A stretch of DNA of 64,000 bases from Cellulosimicrobium protaetiae (GCF_009708005.2 NZ_CP052757.1:2666001-2730000), one strand, 5' to 3'; shown: positions 28,151 to 39,175, counted from the first letter of the stretch. Program-made: numbers and translations. Notes: generated by a model from the sequence alone, not told the origin.

Positions 28151-28222
28151 GCACGCGCACCGGAGGCGGCGGACGCCCCCGTGGGCACCCGGCCCGCCGC
28201 CGCGACGCGTCGGCATCGGTGG

Positions 28223-28228
28223 CAGGAT
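28223..28228 (+). promoter_or_regulatory. -10-like hexamer of leaderless whiA promoter
   Basis: CAGGAT ends seven bases before the ATG at 28236 and contains the alternative ATG at 28227, arguing for the downstream start. Confidence 0.45.
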
Positions 28229-28235
28229 GTCCCGC

Positions 28236-29216
28236 ATGGCGCTCACGGCACAGGTGAAGGACGAGCTGGCTCGACTGCGGGTGGACAAGACCTCGTGCCG
28301 CAAGGCGGAGGTCTCGGCCATGCTCCGCTTCTCGGGCGGGCTGCACCTCATCTCGGGCCGCGTCGTCATCGAGGCCGAGCTCGACACCGCGATCGCGGCG
28401 CGTCGCCTGCGCGAGACCATCGCCGACGTGTACGGCCACACGAGCGAGCTGATCGTCGTGTCGGCCGGGGGGCTGCGCAAGAGCAGCCGGTACGTCGTGC
28501 GGGTCGTGCGCGACGGTGAGTCCCTGGCCCGTCAGACGGGCCTCCTGGACCAGCGCGGGCGACCGGTGCGGGGCCTCCCGCCGCAGGTCGTCTCCGGCGG
28601 GGTCGAGGAGGCGGAGGCCGCGTGGCGCGGCGCCTTCCTCGCCCACGGCTCCCTGACCGAGCCGGGCCGGTCCTCGGCGCTCGAGATCACGTGCCCGGGC
28701 CCGGAGGCCGCCCTCGCGCTCGTGGGCGCGGCCCGGCGGCTCGGGGTGTCCGCGAAGTCGCGCGAGGTGCGCGGTGTCGACCGCGTCGTCATCCGGGACG
28801 GGGACGCCATCAGCGCGCTCCTGACCCGCCTCGGGGCGCACGAGGCCGTCCTCGTGTGGGAGGAGCGGCGTGCCCGGCGCGAGGTGCGGGGCACCGCGAA
28901 CCGGCTCGCGAACTTCGACGACGCGAACCTGCGCCGGTCGGCGCGGGCCGCCGTCGCGGCGGGGGCACGCGTCGAGCGCGCGTTCGAGATCCTCGGGCCG
29001 GACCTGCCCGACCACCTGCGCGAGGCCGGGGAGCTCCGGCTCGCGCACAAGCAGGCCTCGCTCGAGGAGCTCGGGCAGCTCGCGGACCCGCCCCTCACGA
29101 AGGACGCGGTCGCGGGGCGCATCCGGCGCCTGCTGTCGACGGCGGACAAGCGCGCGTCCGAGCTCGGGATCCCCGACACCGAGGCCGGCCTGAGCCCGGA
29201 GCTGCTCGACCTCTGA
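28236..29216 (+). CDS. whiA: Sporulation/division regulator WhiA
   Basis: The 326-residue protein is Whi[21 protein letters not shown] begins the LAGLIDADG-like domain, [11 protein letters not shown]-type and [18 protein letters not shown] segments and [20 protein letters not shown] are diagnostic, and the C-terminal helix-turn-helix is in [20 protein letters not shown]. In Streptomyces WhiA works with WhiB to start sporulation division; in non-sporulating Micrococcales it is kept, probably for division or chromosome segregation. The yvcJ(rapZ)-yvcK-whiA order is conserved across Gram-positives. The ATG at 28236 matches family starts; one at 28227 would add three residues. Confidence 0.96.
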   Translation: MALTAQVKDELARLRVDKTSCRKAEVSAMLRFSGGLHLISGRVVIEAELDTAIAARRLRETIADVYGHTSELIVVSAGGLRKSSRYVVRVVRDGESLARQTGLLDQRGRPVRGLPPQVVSGGVEEAEAAWRGAFLAHGSLTEPGRSSALEITCPGPEAALALVGAARRLGVSAKSREVRGVDRVVIRDGDAISALLTRLGAHEAVLVWEERRARREVRGTANRLANFDDANLRRSARAAVAAGARVERAFEILGPDLPDHLREAGELRLAHKQASLEELGQLADPPLTKDAVAGRIRRLLSTADKRASELGIPDTEAGLSPELLDL

Positions 29217-30572
<1,356 letters not shown>

Positions 30573-30611
30573 GCCACCTGCTGACGCAGCACGATCCTGC
30601 GTAGCACCATG

Positions 30612-30658
30612 CGTCCGCGTGCGCGTCCCGGCACCGCCCGGTGACGCGCACGCGGACG
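30612..30658 (+). terminator. Strong hairpin between gap and pgk
   Basis: A perfect 16-bp stem (30612-30627 with 30643-30658) with a loop that can form four more pairs lies 39 bases after gap. Without a T run it may act as partial terminator or as a 3' stabiliser of gap mRNA. Confidence 0.75.
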
Positions 30659-30729
30659 TCCTCATGTACGGGCCAGGCCGGTCCCCGGCCCGCGTCCCGT
30701 GCGACGGCGACCAGACCGTAGGAGACCTC

Positions 30730-31929
30730 ATGAAGACCATCGACGACCTGGGCGACCTGCGCGGCAAGCGCGTGCTCGTCCGCTCCGACTTCAACGTCCC
30801 GCTCGACGGGACGACCATCACGGACGACGGGCGCATCCGTGCCGCGCTGCCGACGCTGAAGAAGCTCACCGACGCCGGCGCGAAGGTGATCGTCACGGCG
30901 CACCTCGGTCGCCCCAAGGGCGAGCCCGACGCGAAGTACTCGCTCGCCCCCGTCGCCGCGCGCCTGGGCGAGCTGCTCGGCGTGCCCGTCCACCTCGCGC
31001 AGGACGTCGTCGGCGACTCGGCGCGCGAGACCGTCGCCGCGCTCGGCGAGGGCGAGGTCGCGCTGCTCGAGAACATCCGGTTCGACGCCCGCGAGACGTC
31101 GAAGGACGACGCGGAGCGCCAGTCGCTCGCGCACGACCTCGCGCAGCTCGCGGACGTGTTCGTCTCGGACGGCTTCGGCGTCGTGCACCGCAAGCAGGCG
31201 TCGGTCTACGACGTCGCCCAGGTGCTTCCCGCCGCGGTGGGCGAGCTCGTCCTCAAGGAGGTCGACTCCCTGCGCAAGGCGACGGAGGACCCGGCGCGTC
31301 CCTACGCGGTCGTGCTCGGTGGCTCCAAGGTCTCGGACAAGCTCGGTGTCATCGCGAACCTGCTCACTAAGGCGGACCGCCTGCTCATCGGTGGCGGCAT
31401 GGTGTTCACGTTCCTCGCGGCCAAGGGCTACGGCGTCGGCAAGTCCCTCCTCGAGGAGGACCAGATCGACACGGTCAAGGGCTACCTCGCGGACGCCGAG
31501 AAGAACGGCGTCGAGATCGTCCTGCCGACCGACATCGTGGTCGCCGACGCGTTCGCCGCGGACTCCCCGCACGAGGTCGTGGCCGCGGACGCGATCCCGG
31601 CCGACAAGATCGGCCTCGACATCGGCCCCGAGTCGGCGCAGCTCTTCGCGAGCAAGATCGTCGACGCGAAGACGGTCGTGTGGAACGGTCCCGCGGGCGT
31701 GTTCGAGTTCGAGGCGTTCTCGGGCGGCACGCGCGCCGTGGCCCAGGCGCTCGTCGATGCGACCGCGAACGGCGCGTTCACGATCGTCGGCGGTGGCGAC
31801 TCCGCGGCCGCGGTCCGCATCCTCGGTTTCGACGAGGCCGGCTTCAGCCACATCTCGACGGGTGGCGGCGCGAGCCTCGAGTTCCTCGAGGGCAAGGACC
31901 TGCCGGGGATCTCCGTCCTCGAGGGCTGA
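30730..31929 (+). CDS. pgk: Phosphoglycerate kinase
   Basis: This 399-residue enzyme makes ATP from 1,3-bisphosphoglycerate. Family motifs are clear: [13 protein letters not shown] near the start, [20 protein letters not shown], the hinge-region [27 protein letters not shown], and GGGDSAAAV before the closing [14 protein letters not shown]. The ATG at 30730 has AGGAG five bases upstream; an upstream start at 30619 would read through the intercistronic hairpin and is rejected. Second gene of the triose operon. Confidence 0.98.
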   Translation: MKTIDDLGDLRGKRVLVRSDFNVPLDGTTITDDGRIRAALPTLKKLTDAGAKVIVTAHLGRPKGEPDAKYSLAPVAARLGELLGVPVHLAQDVVGDSARETVAALGEGEVALLENIRFDARETSKDDAERQSLAHDLAQLADVFVSDGFGVVHRKQASVYDVAQVLPAAVGELVLKEVDSLRKATEDPARPYAVVLGGSKVSDKLGVIANLLTKADRLLIGGGMVFTFLAAKGYGVGKSLLEEDQIDTVKGYLADAEKNGVEIVLPTDIVVADAFAADSPHEVVAADAIPADKIGLDIGPESAQLFASKIVDAKTVVWNGPAGVFEFEAFSGGTRAVAQALVDATANGAFTIVGGGDSAAAVRILGFDEAGFSHISTGGGASLEFLEGKDLPGISVLEG

Positions 31930-31952
31930 GCGCCCGACCCGAACCATCCTCA

Positions 31953-31990
31953 CGCACCGCCCGCGCGCACGGCGTGCCGCGGGCGGTGCG
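31953..31990 (+). terminator. Strong hairpin between pgk and tpiA
   Basis: Positions 31953-31965 pair perfectly with 31978-31990 (13 bp), and 31967-31970 with 31974-31977 after one bulged base. It repeats the arrangement seen after gap. Confidence 0.75.
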
Positions 31991-32014
31991 ACCCCCACAG
32001 AGAGAAGAAGGACC

Positions 32015-32812
32015 GTGGCGAACAGCCGTACCCCGCTCATGGCGGGCAACTGGAAGATGAACCTGGACCACCACCAGGCGACGCACACCGTGCAGAAGCT
32101 CGCGTGGACCCTCAAGGACGCGAAGCACGACTACGCGGCCGTCGAGGTCGCCGTGCTGCCACCCTTCACCGACCTCCGGTCGGTGCAGACGCTCGTCGAC
32201 GCGGACAAGCTCGAGCTCAAGTACGGCGCGCAGGACGTCTCGGCGCACGCGGAGGGCGCGTACACGGGCGAGATCTCGGCGACGATGCTCGCCAAGCTCG
32301 GCGTGAGCTACGTCGCGATCGGCCACTCCGAGCGCCGCCAGTACCACGGCGAGACGGACGCGCAGGTCAACGAGAAGATCGTCGCCGCCGTGGGTCAGGG
32401 CGTCGCCCCGATCCTGTGCGTGGGCGAGGGCCTGGACGTGCGCAAGGCCGGCGAGCAGATCGCCTACACGCTCGCGCAGGTCGAGGGCGCCCTCGCGGGC
32501 ATCCCCGCCGCGCAGCTCGCGACCCTCGTCATCGCCTACGAGCCCGTCTGGGCCATCGGCACGGGCGAGGTCGCGACGCCGGAGGACGCGCAGGAGGTCT
32601 GCGGCGCGATCCGCGGCGCACTGGGCGAGCTGTACGACGCGGACCTCGCGGACGCGACGCGCATCCTGTACGGCGGCTCGGTGAAGTCGTCGAACGTCGC
32701 CGCGATCATGGCGCAGCCCGACGTCGACGGCGCGCTCGTCGGCGGCGCGAGCCTCGACCCCGAGGAGTTCGCGAAGATCGCGCGCTACCAGTCGCACGCC
32801 ACCGCGGTCTGA
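32015..32812 (+). CDS. tpiA: Triosephosphate isomerase
   Basis: The 265-residue TIM barrel interconverts dihydroxyacetone phosphate and glyceraldehyde 3-phosphate. Catalytic residues are in MAGNWKMN (Lys), IGHSERR (His) and [11 protein letters not shown] (Glu); the phosphate-binding ends are YGGSVKSSN and [10 protein letters not shown]. The GTG start at 32015 has a GAAGGA ribosome site a few bases upstream. Third gene of the operon, followed by a 15-bp terminator. Confidence 0.98.
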   Translation: MANSRTPLMAGNWKMNLDHHQATHTVQKLAWTLKDAKHDYAAVEVAVLPPFTDLRSVQTLVDADKLELKYGAQDVSAHAEGAYTGEISATMLAKLGVSYVAIGHSERRQYHGETDAQVNEKIVAAVGQGVAPILCVGEGLDVRKAGEQIAYTLAQVEGALAGIPAAQLATLVIAYEPVWAIGTGEVATPEDAQEVCGAIRGALGELYDADLADATRILYGGSVKSSNVAAIMAQPDVDGALVGGASLDPEEFAKIARYQSHATAV

Positions 32813-32831
32813 CCTCCGCGAACGCGTCGCG

Positions 32832-32866
32832 CCGACGGCCCCGGGAGCGGATCCCGGGGCCGTCGG
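32832..32866 (+). terminator. Terminator after tpiA
   Basis: A perfect 15-bp stem (32832-32846 with 32852-32866) closes the loop GCGGA, 19 bases after the tpiA stop. Confidence 0.85.
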
Positions 32867-32895
32867 TCCCTGGCGTGAGACGCCGACGGCCGGGG

Positions 32896-32926
32896 TTGGC
32901 CGCGGCGGCCTCACGTCGCCTACTCT
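32896..32926 (+). promoter_or_regulatory. Possible promoter of secG
   Basis: TTGGCC (32896-32901), 19 bases and TACTCT (32921-32926) could drive secG separately from the triose operon. A bulged hairpin (about 32935-32958) follows in the leader. Confidence 0.4.
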
Positions 32927-33019
32927 TGTCCCCTGTGCGGCAGGTCACGCCTGCGCACGACAACCGTGCGGTCGCGCTCGACTTCGGTCGGGACGGCCCT
33001 GAGCCTCAAGGACGTACTC

Positions 33020-33262
33020 GTGGACGTGCTGCGCATCATCCTCCAGATCCTGCTGGTCCTCACCAGCGGCTTCCTCACCCTGCTCGTGCTCATGCACAAG
33101 GGCAAGGGCGGCGGCCTCTCCGACATGTTCGGTGGCGGGATCTCGAGCTCCGTGGGCAGCTCCGGCGTCGCCGAGCGCAACCTCAACCGGATCACCGTGT
33201 CGTTCGCCCTCGTCTGGGCGGTCGTCATCGTGCTCCTGGGTCTGCTCCAGAAGGTCAGCTGA
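33020..33262 (+). CDS. secG: Preprotein translocase subunit SecG
   Basis: The 80-residue membrane protein is the small accessory subunit of the SecYEG channel. It has two membrane helices (VLRIILQILLVLTSGFLTLL and VSFALVWAVVIVLLGLL) joined by the conserved cytoplasmic loop MHKGKGGGLSDMFGGG and LNRIT. The GTG at 33020 leaves only two residues before the first helix, as in the family; an upstream start at 32966 would add a charged leader not seen in SecG. The gap-pgk-tpiA-secG order is standard in actinobacteria. Confidence 0.95.
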   Translation: MDVLRIILQILLVLTSGFLTLLVLMHKGKGGGLSDMFGGGISSSVGSSGVAERNLNRITVSFALVWAVVIVLLGLLQKVS

Positions 33263-33357
33263 CCCCGCGCGCCGTCGAGGCGCCACAGGGTCGAGCAGGG
33301 GCTCGAGGAGTCGGCAGGGGGCAGCCGCGCCGCACGGCGCGGTACGGGCAGGATCGA

Positions 33358-33373
33358 GTGCCGACGTCGGCAC
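33358..33373. repeat. 16-base perfect palindrome before rbpA
   Basis: GTGCCGACGTCGGCAC lies 16 bases before the rbpA start. Its core CCGACGTCGG also occurs in a palindrome at 63269-63284. It may be an operator; in GC-rich DNA chance occurrence is possible. Confidence 0.4.
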
Positions 33374-33389
33374 GGACGGGGGAGAGCAC

Positions 33390-33737
33390 GTGGCAGGTGG
33401 TAACGCGATCCGCGGGTCGCGCGTCGGGGCGGGACCGCTCGGGGAGTCGGAGCGCGGCGAGATCGCGCCGCGCTTCTGGGTCTCCTACTGGTGCGCGAAC
33501 GGGCACGAGACGCGGCCGAGCTTCTCCTCGGAGGCGGACATCGAGGCGCCCGAGACCTGGGACTGCCCGCGGTGCGGCTTCCCGGCCGGTCAGGACCGGG
33601 AGAACCCGCCGACGCCGACGCGCAACGAGCCCTACAAGACGCACCTCGCGTACGTGAAGGAGCGTCGCAGCGACGAGGACGGCGTCGCGATCCTCGACGA
33701 GGCGCTCGCCGCCCTGCGGGCCCGCCGCGGCCGCTGA
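33390..33737 (+). CDS. rbpA: RNA polymerase-binding protein RbpA
   Basis: The 115-residue actinobacterial protein stabilises the open complex of RNA polymerase with the housekeeping sigma factor. The zinc-binding core is YWCANGHETRPSF with WDCPRCGFPAG; the basic linker (KTHLAYVKERRS) that contacts promoter DNA and the sigma-interaction helix DGVAILDEALAALRARRG follow. The N-terminal 25 residues (MAGGNAIRGSRVG) are the conserved flexible tail. The GTG start is preceded by GGGGGAGAG. It is convergent with the O-methyltransferase gene. Confidence 0.95.
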   Translation: MAGGNAIRGSRVGAGPLGESERGEIAPRFWVSYWCANGHETRPSFSSEADIEAPETWDCPRCGFPAGQDRENPPTPTRNEPYKTHLAYVKERRSDEDGVAILDEALAALRARRGR

Positions 33738-33748
33738 CCGGGGGCACC

Positions 33749-33772
33749 GGGCGCGGGGTCGACCTCGCGCCC
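33749..33772. terminator. Bidirectional terminator rbpA / O-methyltransferase
   Basis: A 10-bp stem (33749-33758 with 33763-33772, one G-U pair) with loop TCGA lies in the 40-base convergent gap. Confidence 0.65.
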
Positions 33773-33777
33773 TCTGC

Positions 33778-34464
33778 TCAGCGCACGCGCGCGAGCACGA
33801 ACCCGTCGTAGCCCTTGGACCCCACGGTCTGCACGGCCGTGGCGTCGAGCCGGGGGTCTGCCACGACGCGGTCGACCATCTCCCGCACCCCGAGCACGTT
33901 CGGGTCGGTGCTCGCCGCGTCGGCGACGGCGCCGCCACGGACGGTGTTGTCCACGACGATGAGCGTCCCCGGCCGGGACAGCCGCACCGCGAGATCGAGG
34001 TAGACGGGGTTCGACGGCTTGTCCGCGTCGACGAACACGAGGTCGAACGGCTCGACGCCCTCGTCGACGAGGCGCCGCAACGTGTCCGCGGCCGGGCCGA
34101 GCACGATGTCGACGACACCCGCGAGACCGGCCTGAGCCAGTGACTCGCGCGCGACCGCGGCGTGGGCGGCGTCGATTTCGCACGTGACGAGCGCACCGTC
34201 GGACGGCAGCGCACGGGCGAGCCAGATCGTCGAGTAGCCGCCGAGCGTGCCGACCTCCAGCACCCGGCGTGCGCCCGCCGTGAGCGCGAGGAGCTGCAGG
34301 AGCCGGCCCTGCGCGGGGGAGACCTGGATCTCGGGCAGGCCGGCGGCCCGCGCCCGCGTGGTGGCGGCGGCGAGCACGTCGTCCTCGCCCACGAGCGGGC
34401 CGAAGTACGCGTCGACCGCGTCCCACGTCGCCGCGGGACCGACGTGCTCGGCGCCGGAGGTCAC
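33778..34464 (-). CDS. Class I SAM-dependent O-methyltransferase
   Basis: The 228-residue protein belongs to the caffeoyl-CoA/catechol O-methyltransferase-like family: SAM loop VLEVGTLGGYSTIWLA, the acidic residue in VTCEID, the metal-site FDLVFVDADKPSN and LIVVDNTVRGG. Bacterial homologues methylate small phenolics or polyketides; the natural substrate is unknown. Its GTG start overlaps the pgl stop (GTGA, 34461-34464), so it is translated with the pentose phosphate genes, which is an unexpected partner. Convergent with rbpA at its end. Confidence 0.9.
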   Translation of the reverse strand: MTSGAEHVGPAATWDAVDAYFGPLVGEDDVLAAATTRARAAGLPEIQVSPAQGRLLQLLALTAGARRVLEVGTLGGYSTIWLARALPSDGALVTCEIDAAHAAVARESLAQAGLAGVVDIVLGPAADTLRRLVDEGVEPFDLVFVDADKPSNPVYLDLAVRLSRPGTLIVVDNTVRGGAVADAASTDPNVLGVREMVDRVVADPRLDATAVQTVGSKGYDGFVLARVR

Positions 34465-35252
34465 CGGTCGGCGTCCCGCGTGCCGGCCGCTGCGGCGTCG
34501 AGGAGCCACAGCGTGCGCTCGGTCCCCGCGACGGCGCCCGCCGGGATCTCGTGCGCGGGTGCGCCGGCGAGCGCCGCCGCGACGGCCGGGGCCTTCTCGG
34601 AGCCCGCGGCGACGACCCACACCTGGCGGGCTCGCGCGATGGCCTCGAAGGTCAGCGTCACGCGCTCCGGCGGGGGCTTGGGCGAACCGTGGACGCCCGC
34701 GGTCGGGACGCCCGCCACGTCGAGCCCCGGGTGCCCGGGGAAGAGCGACGCGACGTGGCCGTCGGGTCCCATGCCGAGCAGGAGCACGTCGAGCTCGGGC
34801 ACCTCGGCGTCGCCGGGTGCGTGCTCGGCGAGCGTCGCCGCGTAGTCGGCGGCCGACTCCTCGGGGGTGGCCACGACGTCCGACGCGGGCATCGGGTGCA
34901 CGTTCTCCGCAGGGAGCTGAGGCAGGTGGGCGAGCAGCGCCTCGCGCGCCTGCGTCTCGTTGCGGTCGGGGTCGCCGTCGGGCAGGAAGCGCTCGTCGCC
35001 CCACCAGACGTGCACGCCCGACCAGTCGACGGCGTCGCGCGCAGGGTGGCGCGCGAGCGCCGCCAGGCTCGCGATGCCGACCGTGCCACCGGTGAGCACG
35101 ACGTGCACGGGCTGGCGCACGGACTGCACGTCGAGCAGCCGCGTCACGAGCCGAGACGCGACGGCCTCGGCGAGGACGCCCGCGTCGGGGTGGACGACGA
35201 CGAGGCGCGCGTGCGTCGGGTGGTGCCCGGACGTCGGCTGGTCGGCGTTCAT
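34461..35252 (-). CDS. pgl: 6-phosphogluconolactonase
   Basis: This 263-residue enzyme hydrolyses 6-phosphogluconolactone, the product of glucose-6-phosphate dehydrogenase. Motifs of the NagB-like fold are VVLTGGTVGIASLAAL, VHVWWGDERFLPDGDPDRN, and LLLGMGPDGHVASLFPGHP, followed by ERVTLTFEAIARAR. The start ATG overlaps the opcA stop by four bases (ATGA) and its stop overlaps the methyltransferase start. Third functional step in zwf-opcA-pgl. Confidence 0.95.
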   Translation of the reverse strand: MNADQPTSGHHPTHARLVVVHPDAGVLAEAVASRLVTRLLDVQSVRQPVHVVLTGGTVGIASLAALARHPARDAVDWSGVHVWWGDERFLPDGDPDRNETQAREALLAHLPQLPAENVHPMPASDVVATPEESAADYAATLAEHAPGDAEVPELDVLLLGMGPDGHVASLFPGHPGLDVAGVPTAGVHGSPKPPPERVTLTFEAIARARQVWVVAAGSEKAPAVAAALAGAPAHEIPAGAVAGTERTLWLLDAAAAGTRDADR

Positions 35253-36166
35253 GCGCCCACCTTCTGCAGCCCCTTGGTCAGCACCTCGCCGTAGACCTCG
35301 TCGGGGTCGAGGCGGCGCAGCTCCTCGATGAGGGCCTCGCTCAGCGTCCGGATGGGCAGCGCGACGCGGCGGTCGGGCTTGCCCGGCTGGCTGATCGTGA
35401 TCGTCCGCCCGTCCGGGCGGTCGAGGATGATGGGCCCGCTCTTGCGCTCGAGCGTGACGCGCGTGATCGCCTCGGCACCGCGGCGGCGCACGACCGTGGC
35501 CGGGCAGCGCAGGCGCGTACCGAGCCACGCCGCGAGGAGGTCGAGCGACGTGTGCTTCGCCTGTCCCTCGACGACGACGCTCGTCACCGGCTCGTAGGGC
35601 GGCTGGTCGAGCGCGGCGGCGATGAGGCCGCGCCACAGCGTGACGCGCGCCCACGCGAGGTCCGAGTCGCCCGGACCGTACGTCGTCGCGAGCTGCGCGA
35701 GCGTCGCCTCAGGGTCCTTGGACGTGATCGAGTCGGTGATGCGGCGCTGGGCCATCGCGCCGACCGGGTCGTCGTCCGGGGACGCGGGCGGCTGCCCGGG
35801 CCACCACACGACGATCGGCGCGTCGGGCAGCAGGAGCGGCATGACGAGCGTGTCGGCGTGCTCGAGCAGCGGGCCCGCGGTCCGCAGCACGACGACCTCG
35901 GACGCGCCGGCGTCGCCGCCCACGCGGATCTGCGCGTCGAGGTGCGGCGTCGTGCGGCGCCCGGACGGCGCGACGACGATGACGCGGCACGGGTGCTCGC
36001 GGCTCGCGTCGTTCGCCGCCTCGATGGACGTCTCGACGTCGGACTCGCGCGCGATGACGACGAGCGTGAGCACGCGACCGAGCGCGATGGCGCCGCCCTC
36101 GTCGCGCAGGCGCACGAGGCGCTTGTTCACCGCGTTCGTCGTCGTGTCGGGCAGGTCGATGATCAT
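35249..36166 (-). CDS. opcA: Glucose-6-phosphate dehydrogenase assembly protein OpcA
   Basis: The 305-residue protein matches OpcA, needed for assembly or redox activation of glucose-6-phosphate dehydrogenase in actinobacteria and cyanobacteria. Diagnostic stretches are MIIDLPDTTTNAVNKRLVRL at the start, VVWWPGQPPASPDDDP, DSDLAWARVTLWRGLIAAAL and EALIEELRRLDPDEVYGEVL at the end. It follows zwf by 112 bases and overlaps pgl. The frame is complete with an ATG at 36166. Confidence 0.94.
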   Translation of the reverse strand: MIIDLPDTTTNAVNKRLVRLRDEGGAIALGRVLTLVVIARESDVETSIEAANDASREHPCRVIVVAPSGRRTTPHLDAQIRVGGDAGASEVVVLRTAGPLLEHADTLVMPLLLPDAPIVVWWPGQPPASPDDDPVGAMAQRRITDSITSKDPEATLAQLATTYGPGDSDLAWARVTLWRGLIAAALDQPPYEPVTSVVVEGQAKHTSLDLLAAWLGTRLRCPATVVRRRGAEAITRVTLERKSGPIILDRPDGRTITISQPGKPDRRVALPIRTLSEALIEELRRLDPDEVYGEVLTKGLQKVGA

Positions 36167-36190
36167 CGCGGGGTCCTCGCCGGTCGGAGG

Positions 36191-36215
36191 GTCGTGCCGC
36201 CCTGCGGCGCACGAC
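36191..36215 (-). terminator. Hairpin between zwf and opcA
   Basis: GTCGTGC and GCACGAC (36191-36197 and 36209-36215) pair, with a short inner stem after a bulge. It is weaker than the hairpins after gap, pgk, tkt and tal. Confidence 0.4.
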
Positions 36216-36278
36216 GGGGTCGGGGGGTCACTCTCAGGGGCGCCGCGCTCCGCTGGGCAGACGCCGGGACGGTGGCCG

Positions 36279-37820
36279 TCACGGGCGCCGCCACGAGCGG
36301 CCGTCGCGCGCGAGCATCGCGTCGGCCGACTCCGGGCCCCACGTGCCGGACCGGTACTGGTCGGGCGTGCCCTTGGCGGCCCAGTGGGCGGTGATCGGGT
36401 CGAGGATCTTCCACGAGAGCTCGACCTCCTCGCGGGTCGGGAACAGCGGCGGGTCGCCGAGCAGCACGTCGAGGATGAGCCGCTCGTAGGCCTCGGGGGA
36501 GGACTCGGTGAACGCGTGCCCGTAGCCGAAGTCCATCGTGACGTCGCGGACCTCCATGGCGGTGCCCGGGACCTTCGCGCCGAACCGCATGGTCACGCCC
36601 TCGTCGGGCTGGACGCGGATGACGAGCGCGTTGTTGCCGAGGTCGGAGGCCTGGGACGTCTCGAACGGCAGGTGCGGGGCCTTCTTGAAGACGACCGCGA
36701 CCTCGGTCACGCGGCGCCCGAGCCGCTTGCCGGTGCGCAGGTAGAACGGGACGCCCGCCCAGCGCCGGTTGTCGATGTCCACGCGGATCGCGGCGTACGT
36801 CTCGGTCGTCGAGTCGGCGGGGATCCCGTCCTCGTCGAGGAAGCCGATGACCTCCTCGCCGCCCTGCCACCCTGCCGCGTACTGGCCGCGTGCCGTGTGC
36901 TTGGACAGCTCGCGCGGCAGGCGCACGGCCGACAGCGCCTTGATCTTCTCGGCGCGCAGCGACGGGGCGTCGAACGACACCGGCTCCTCCATCGCGACGA
37001 GCGCGAGGAGCTGGAGCAGGTGGTTCTGGATGACGTCGCGCGCGGCGCCGATGCCGTCGTAGTAGCCCGCGCGGCCGCCGATGCCGATGTCCTCGGCCAT
37101 CGTGATCTGCACGTGGTCGACGTAGTTCGCGTTCCAGATCGGCTCGAACATCTGGTTGGCGAACCGCAGGGCGAGGAGGTTCTGGACCGTCTCCTTGCCG
37201 AGGTAGTGGTCGATGCGGAACACCGAGTCGGGCGGGAAGACCTCCGACACGACGGCGTCGAGCTCGCGAGCGCTCTCGAGGTCGTGCCCGAACGGCTTCT
37301 CGATGACGACGCGCCGCCACGCGTCCTCCTGCGAGCGCGAGAGCCCCGACTCGGCGAGCTGGCGGCACACGACCGGGAACGCGCTCGGCGGCACCGAGAG
37401 GTAGAAGGCGTGGTTGCCGCCCGTGCCGCGCTCGGCGTCGAGCGTCTCGACCGTCTCGCGCAGGCGCTCGAACGCCTGGTCGTCGTCGAACGAGCCCTGG
37501 ACGAACCGGATGCCCTCGGAGAGCTGGCGCCAGGTCGCCTCGCGGAACGGGGTGCGCGCGTGCTCCTTCACCGCGTCGTGCACGACCTGCGCGAAGTCCT
37601 GGTCCTCCCAGTCACGGCGTGCGAAGCCCGTGAGCGCGAAGCCCGGGGGGAGCAGGCCGCGGTTGGCCAGGTCGTACACCGCGGGCATGAGCTTCTTGCG
37701 GGCGAGGTCGCCCGTGACGCCGAAGATGACGAGCCCGCAGGGGCCCGCGATCCGCGGCAGGCGCAGGTCGAGCGGGTCGCGCAGCGGGTTGTGCTCTGGC
37801 GTGATCTTGGCCGGTCTCAC
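36279..37820 (-). CDS. zwf: Glucose-6-phosphate dehydrogenase
   Basis: The 513-residue enzyme oxidises glucose 6-phosphate with NADP, the entry to the oxidative pentose phosphate pathway. The dinucleotide motif GVTGDLARKKLMPAVYDL is near the start, the substrate/catalytic RIDHYLGK is at 201-208, and VIEKPFGHDL precedes it; PVSFDAPSLRAEKIKALSAV and the closing PITAHWAAKGTPDQY are conserved. GTG start. Upstream lies tal with a hairpin between, downstream opcA. Confidence 0.97.
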   Translation of the reverse strand: MRPAKITPEHNPLRDPLDLRLPRIAGPCGLVIFGVTGDLARKKLMPAVYDLANRGLLPPGFALTGFARRDWEDQDFAQVVHDAVKEHARTPFREATWRQLSEGIRFVQGSFDDDQAFERLRETVETLDAERGTGGNHAFYLSVPPSAFPVVCRQLAESGLSRSQEDAWRRVVIEKPFGHDLESARELDAVVSEVFPPDSVFRIDHYLGKETVQNLLALRFANQMFEPIWNANYVDHVQITMAEDIGIGGRAGYYDGIGAARDVIQNHLLQLLALVAMEEPVSFDAPSLRAEKIKALSAVRLPRELSKHTARGQYAAGWQGGEEVIGFLDEDGIPADSTTETYAAIRVDIDNRRWAGVPFYLRTGKRLGRRVTEVAVVFKKAPHLPFETSQASDLGNNALVIRVQPDEGVTMRFGAKVPGTAMEVRDVTMDFGYGHAFTESSPEAYERLILDVLLGDPPLFPTREEVELSWKILDPITAHWAAKGTPDQYRSGTWGPESADAMLARDGRSWRRP

Positions 37821-37933
37821 CTGGTGGCACCGTTCCGTTTCGAGGAGGGGTCGGGAGGACTGCAGAGGGACTGAGGCGTCTGCGGATGATACGGGCGGCG
37901 CGCGTCGTCGCGTCGTCGTTCCCGCAGGTCGGA

Positions 37934-37959
37934 CGCGCGCCCGCGCACGCGGGCGCGCG
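37934..37959 (-). terminator. Hairpin after tal
   Basis: An 11-bp GC-only stem (37934-37944 with 37949-37959) with a four-base loop lies just after the tal stop, before zwf. It may limit read-through. Confidence 0.65.
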
Positions 37960-37967
37960 CCGGTGGG

Positions 37968-39107
37968 TCAGGAGCCGGCGGCGTCGCGCAGGCCGTCGCG
38001 CGTGGTGGCGAGGAGGTCGGTCCAGCTGTCCGCGAACTTGCGCACGCCCTCGGACTCGAGGCGGTCGGTGACCTCGACGAGCGAGATTCCGAAGGACTCG
38101 ACGGTCTCGAGCGTGCGGCGGGACGCGGCGGCCGTGCCGGTGATCGCGTCGCCCGTCACGACACCGTGGTCGGCGAACGCCTGGAGCGTCGCCTCGGGCA
38201 TGGTGTTGACGATCCCGTCGGTGACGAGCTCGTCGACGTACATCGTGTCGCGGTACTCGGGGTTCTTCACGCCGGTCGAGGCCCAGAGCGGGCGCTGGGC
38301 CTGCGCCCCGGACGCGACGAGCGAGCGCCACCGGTCGGTCTGGCGGAACTCCTCGTACGCCTCGAACGCGAGGCGCGCGTTCGCGATCGCGGCCTGGCCG
38401 CGCAGGTCGAGCGCCTCCGGGGTGCCGACCTTCTCGAGGGCGGCGTCCACGGCGGTGTCGACGCGCGAGACGAAGAACGACGCGACCGAGCCGACCGGCG
38501 CGAGGTCGATGCCGTCCGCGCGCGCCTGCTCGAGGCCGATCGCGAACGCCTCCATGACCGCGCGGTAGCGCGCGATCGAGAAGATGAGAGTCACGTTGAC
38601 GCTGATGCCCTGCGCGAGCGTGCGGGAGATGGCGTCGAGGCCCGCGACGGTCGCGGGGATCTTGATGTAGACGTTGGGCCGGTCGATCGTGGTCCACAGG
38701 CGTTCGGCCGTGACGACGGTCTTGTCGGCGTCGTGCGCGAGGCGCGGGTCCACCTCGATCGACACGCGCCCGTCGACGCCGTCCGTCGCGTCGTACACGG
38801 GGCGCAGCAGGTCGGCGGCGGCGCGCACGTCGTCCGTCGTGATGCGCTCGACGGCGGCCTCGACCGCCGCGTCGTCGACGCCCGCGGGCGCGAGCTCGGC
38901 GAGCTGAGCGTCGTAGGCGTCGCCCTTCGAGAGTGCCGCGGCGAAGATCGTGGGGTTCGTCGTGACCCCGACGACGCCGCGCGTCGCCACGAGCTCGGCG
39001 AGGTTGCCCGTGCGCAGCCGTTCTCGCGAGAGGTCGTCGAGCCAGATCGACACGCCCGCTCCCGTGAGCTGCTCGATGGGGCCGGGGACGGTGGGGGACT
39101 GCGTCAT
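37968..39107 (-). CDS. tal: Transaldolase
   Basis: The 379-residue enzyme transfers dihydroxyacetone units between sugar phosphates. The Schiff-base lysine is Lys149 in [27 protein letters not shown] and [19 protein letters not shown] precede and follow it, and the family start [12 protein letters not shown] with VTTNPTIF is clear. The length and N-terminal motif put it in the long actinobacterial/cyanobacterial type. It follows tkt, with a terminator-like hairpin in between. Confidence 0.96.
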   Translation of the reverse strand: MTQSPTVPGPIEQLTGAGVSIWLDDLSRERLRTGNLAELVATRGVVGVTTNPTIFAAALSKGDAYDAQLAELAPAGVDDAAVEAAVERITTDDVRAAADLLRPVYDATDGVDGRVSIEVDPRLAHDADKTVVTAERLWTTIDRPNVYIKIPATVAGLDAISRTLAQGISVNVTLIFSIARYRAVMEAFAIGLEQARADGIDLAPVGSVASFFVSRVDTAVDAALEKVGTPEALDLRGQAAIANARLAFEAYEEFRQTDRWRSLVASGAQAQRPLWASTGVKNPEYRDTMYVDELVTDGIVNTMPEATLQAFADHGVVTGDAITGTAAASRRTLETVESFGISLVEVTDRLESEGVRKFADSWTDLLATTRDGLRDAAGS

Positions 39108-39175
39108 CGGACTTCCTCTCGGTGGTGCTCTCGCTGCGGGCGTGCGGCCCGGGTCGTGCGCGACGCCCGGGGCAG

